64,000 nucleotides of DNA from a candidate division CSSED10-310 bacterium (GTDB lineage Bacteria; CSSED10-310), in NCBI GenBank assembly GCA_016931515.1, contig JAFGEQ010000018.1:1-64000 (forward strand), written 5' to 3'. Below are positions 63,976 through 64,000 of this stretch, one piece after another; the stretch's first letter is position 1, and every line of letters starts with the position of its first letter. The notes under the pieces were generated by a model. That model saw nothing but the letters and a program-made list of their open reading frames with translations. It did no database searches and was not told where the DNA came from. Made by a program: the position numbers and the translations under genes.

Positions 63976-63991
63976 TATCATTCAAATTATA

Positions 63992-64000
63992 GTGGTCAAG
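63992..64000 (-). rRNA. rrl: Extreme 3' end of 23S rRNA, cut by window edge
   Basis: The reverse complement ends CTTGACC, the common 3' terminus of bacterial 23S rRNA that pairs with its 5' end, and a 5S gene follows about 100 bases on. Only a few bases are in the window, so this rests on position. Confidence 0.45.

Overview
The window is ordinary-density chromosomal DNA of a Gram-negative-type (two-membrane) bacterium. Evidence for an outer membrane is a TamB-like protein beside a seven-POTRA Omp85 protein, a PilQ secretin with the PilMNOP inner-membrane complex, several lipoproteins and a family 9 (heptosyltransferase-like) glycosyltransferase. Base composition looks moderate and even throughout, genes are packed tightly, and I see no insertion sequence, prophage, CRISPR array or clear foreign island. 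The phylum cannot be named from this sequence alone; the gene mix suits a little-studied deep lineage.

Layout: 1-50 is the 5' half of tRNA-Leu(CAG) (minus). 89-4540 holds rnr, tatC/tatA, a HAD hydrolase and a lone nucleotidyltransferase. 4559-13019 is a surface-glycan region: two family 4 glycosyltransferases (plus), then a minus-strand operon yggS, YggT-like, GT9, a GT2-phosphoglycosyltransferase fusion, and GT2. 13094-18002 is a coupled pair of large membrane proteins, the second fusing a GT-C-like membrane domain to an alkaline-phosphatase-superfamily domain. 18106-30051 holds pgi, a four-LysM lipoprotein, tamB with its Omp85 partner, a zinc-ribbon/SAF membrane protein and a TPR protein. 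30048-39502 is a divergent locus. On the minus strand it has a GT-C membrane protein, a NodU-type carbamoyltransferase, SxtJ-like and DUF5989-like proteins. On the plus strand it has two tandem radical SAM/SPASM proteins (the first with a broken cluster motif) and a GT4. 39602-42712 is recJ and a GT87-like gene.

42693-46719 (minus) is TPR, aroQ, Xaa-Pro peptidase, efp, accB and dolichol-phosphate-mannose-synthase-like. 46812-52834 (minus) is pilMNOPQ followed by two unknown lipoproteins and a strong terminator. 53058 is rpmB (plus). 53306-58423 (minus) is yajC-secD-secF-relA/spoT. 58537-63651 (minus) is yebC-ruvC-ruvA-ruvB-queA-tgt. The right edge is a 5S rRNA gene (minus) and the last bases of a 23S gene.

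Functionally, about a third of the window builds or modifies surface polysaccharide, with the envelope-assembly genes (Tat, Sec, TamB/Omp85, T4P) around it. The best candidates for something undescribed are the radical SAM pair facing the carbamoyltransferase operon, the GT-C/phosphatase fusion, the GT2-PGT fusion, and the two lipoproteins that end the pilMNOPQ operon. No stretch longer than 300 bases lacks a gene; the longest gap is 52835-53057, which carries two divergent promoters.
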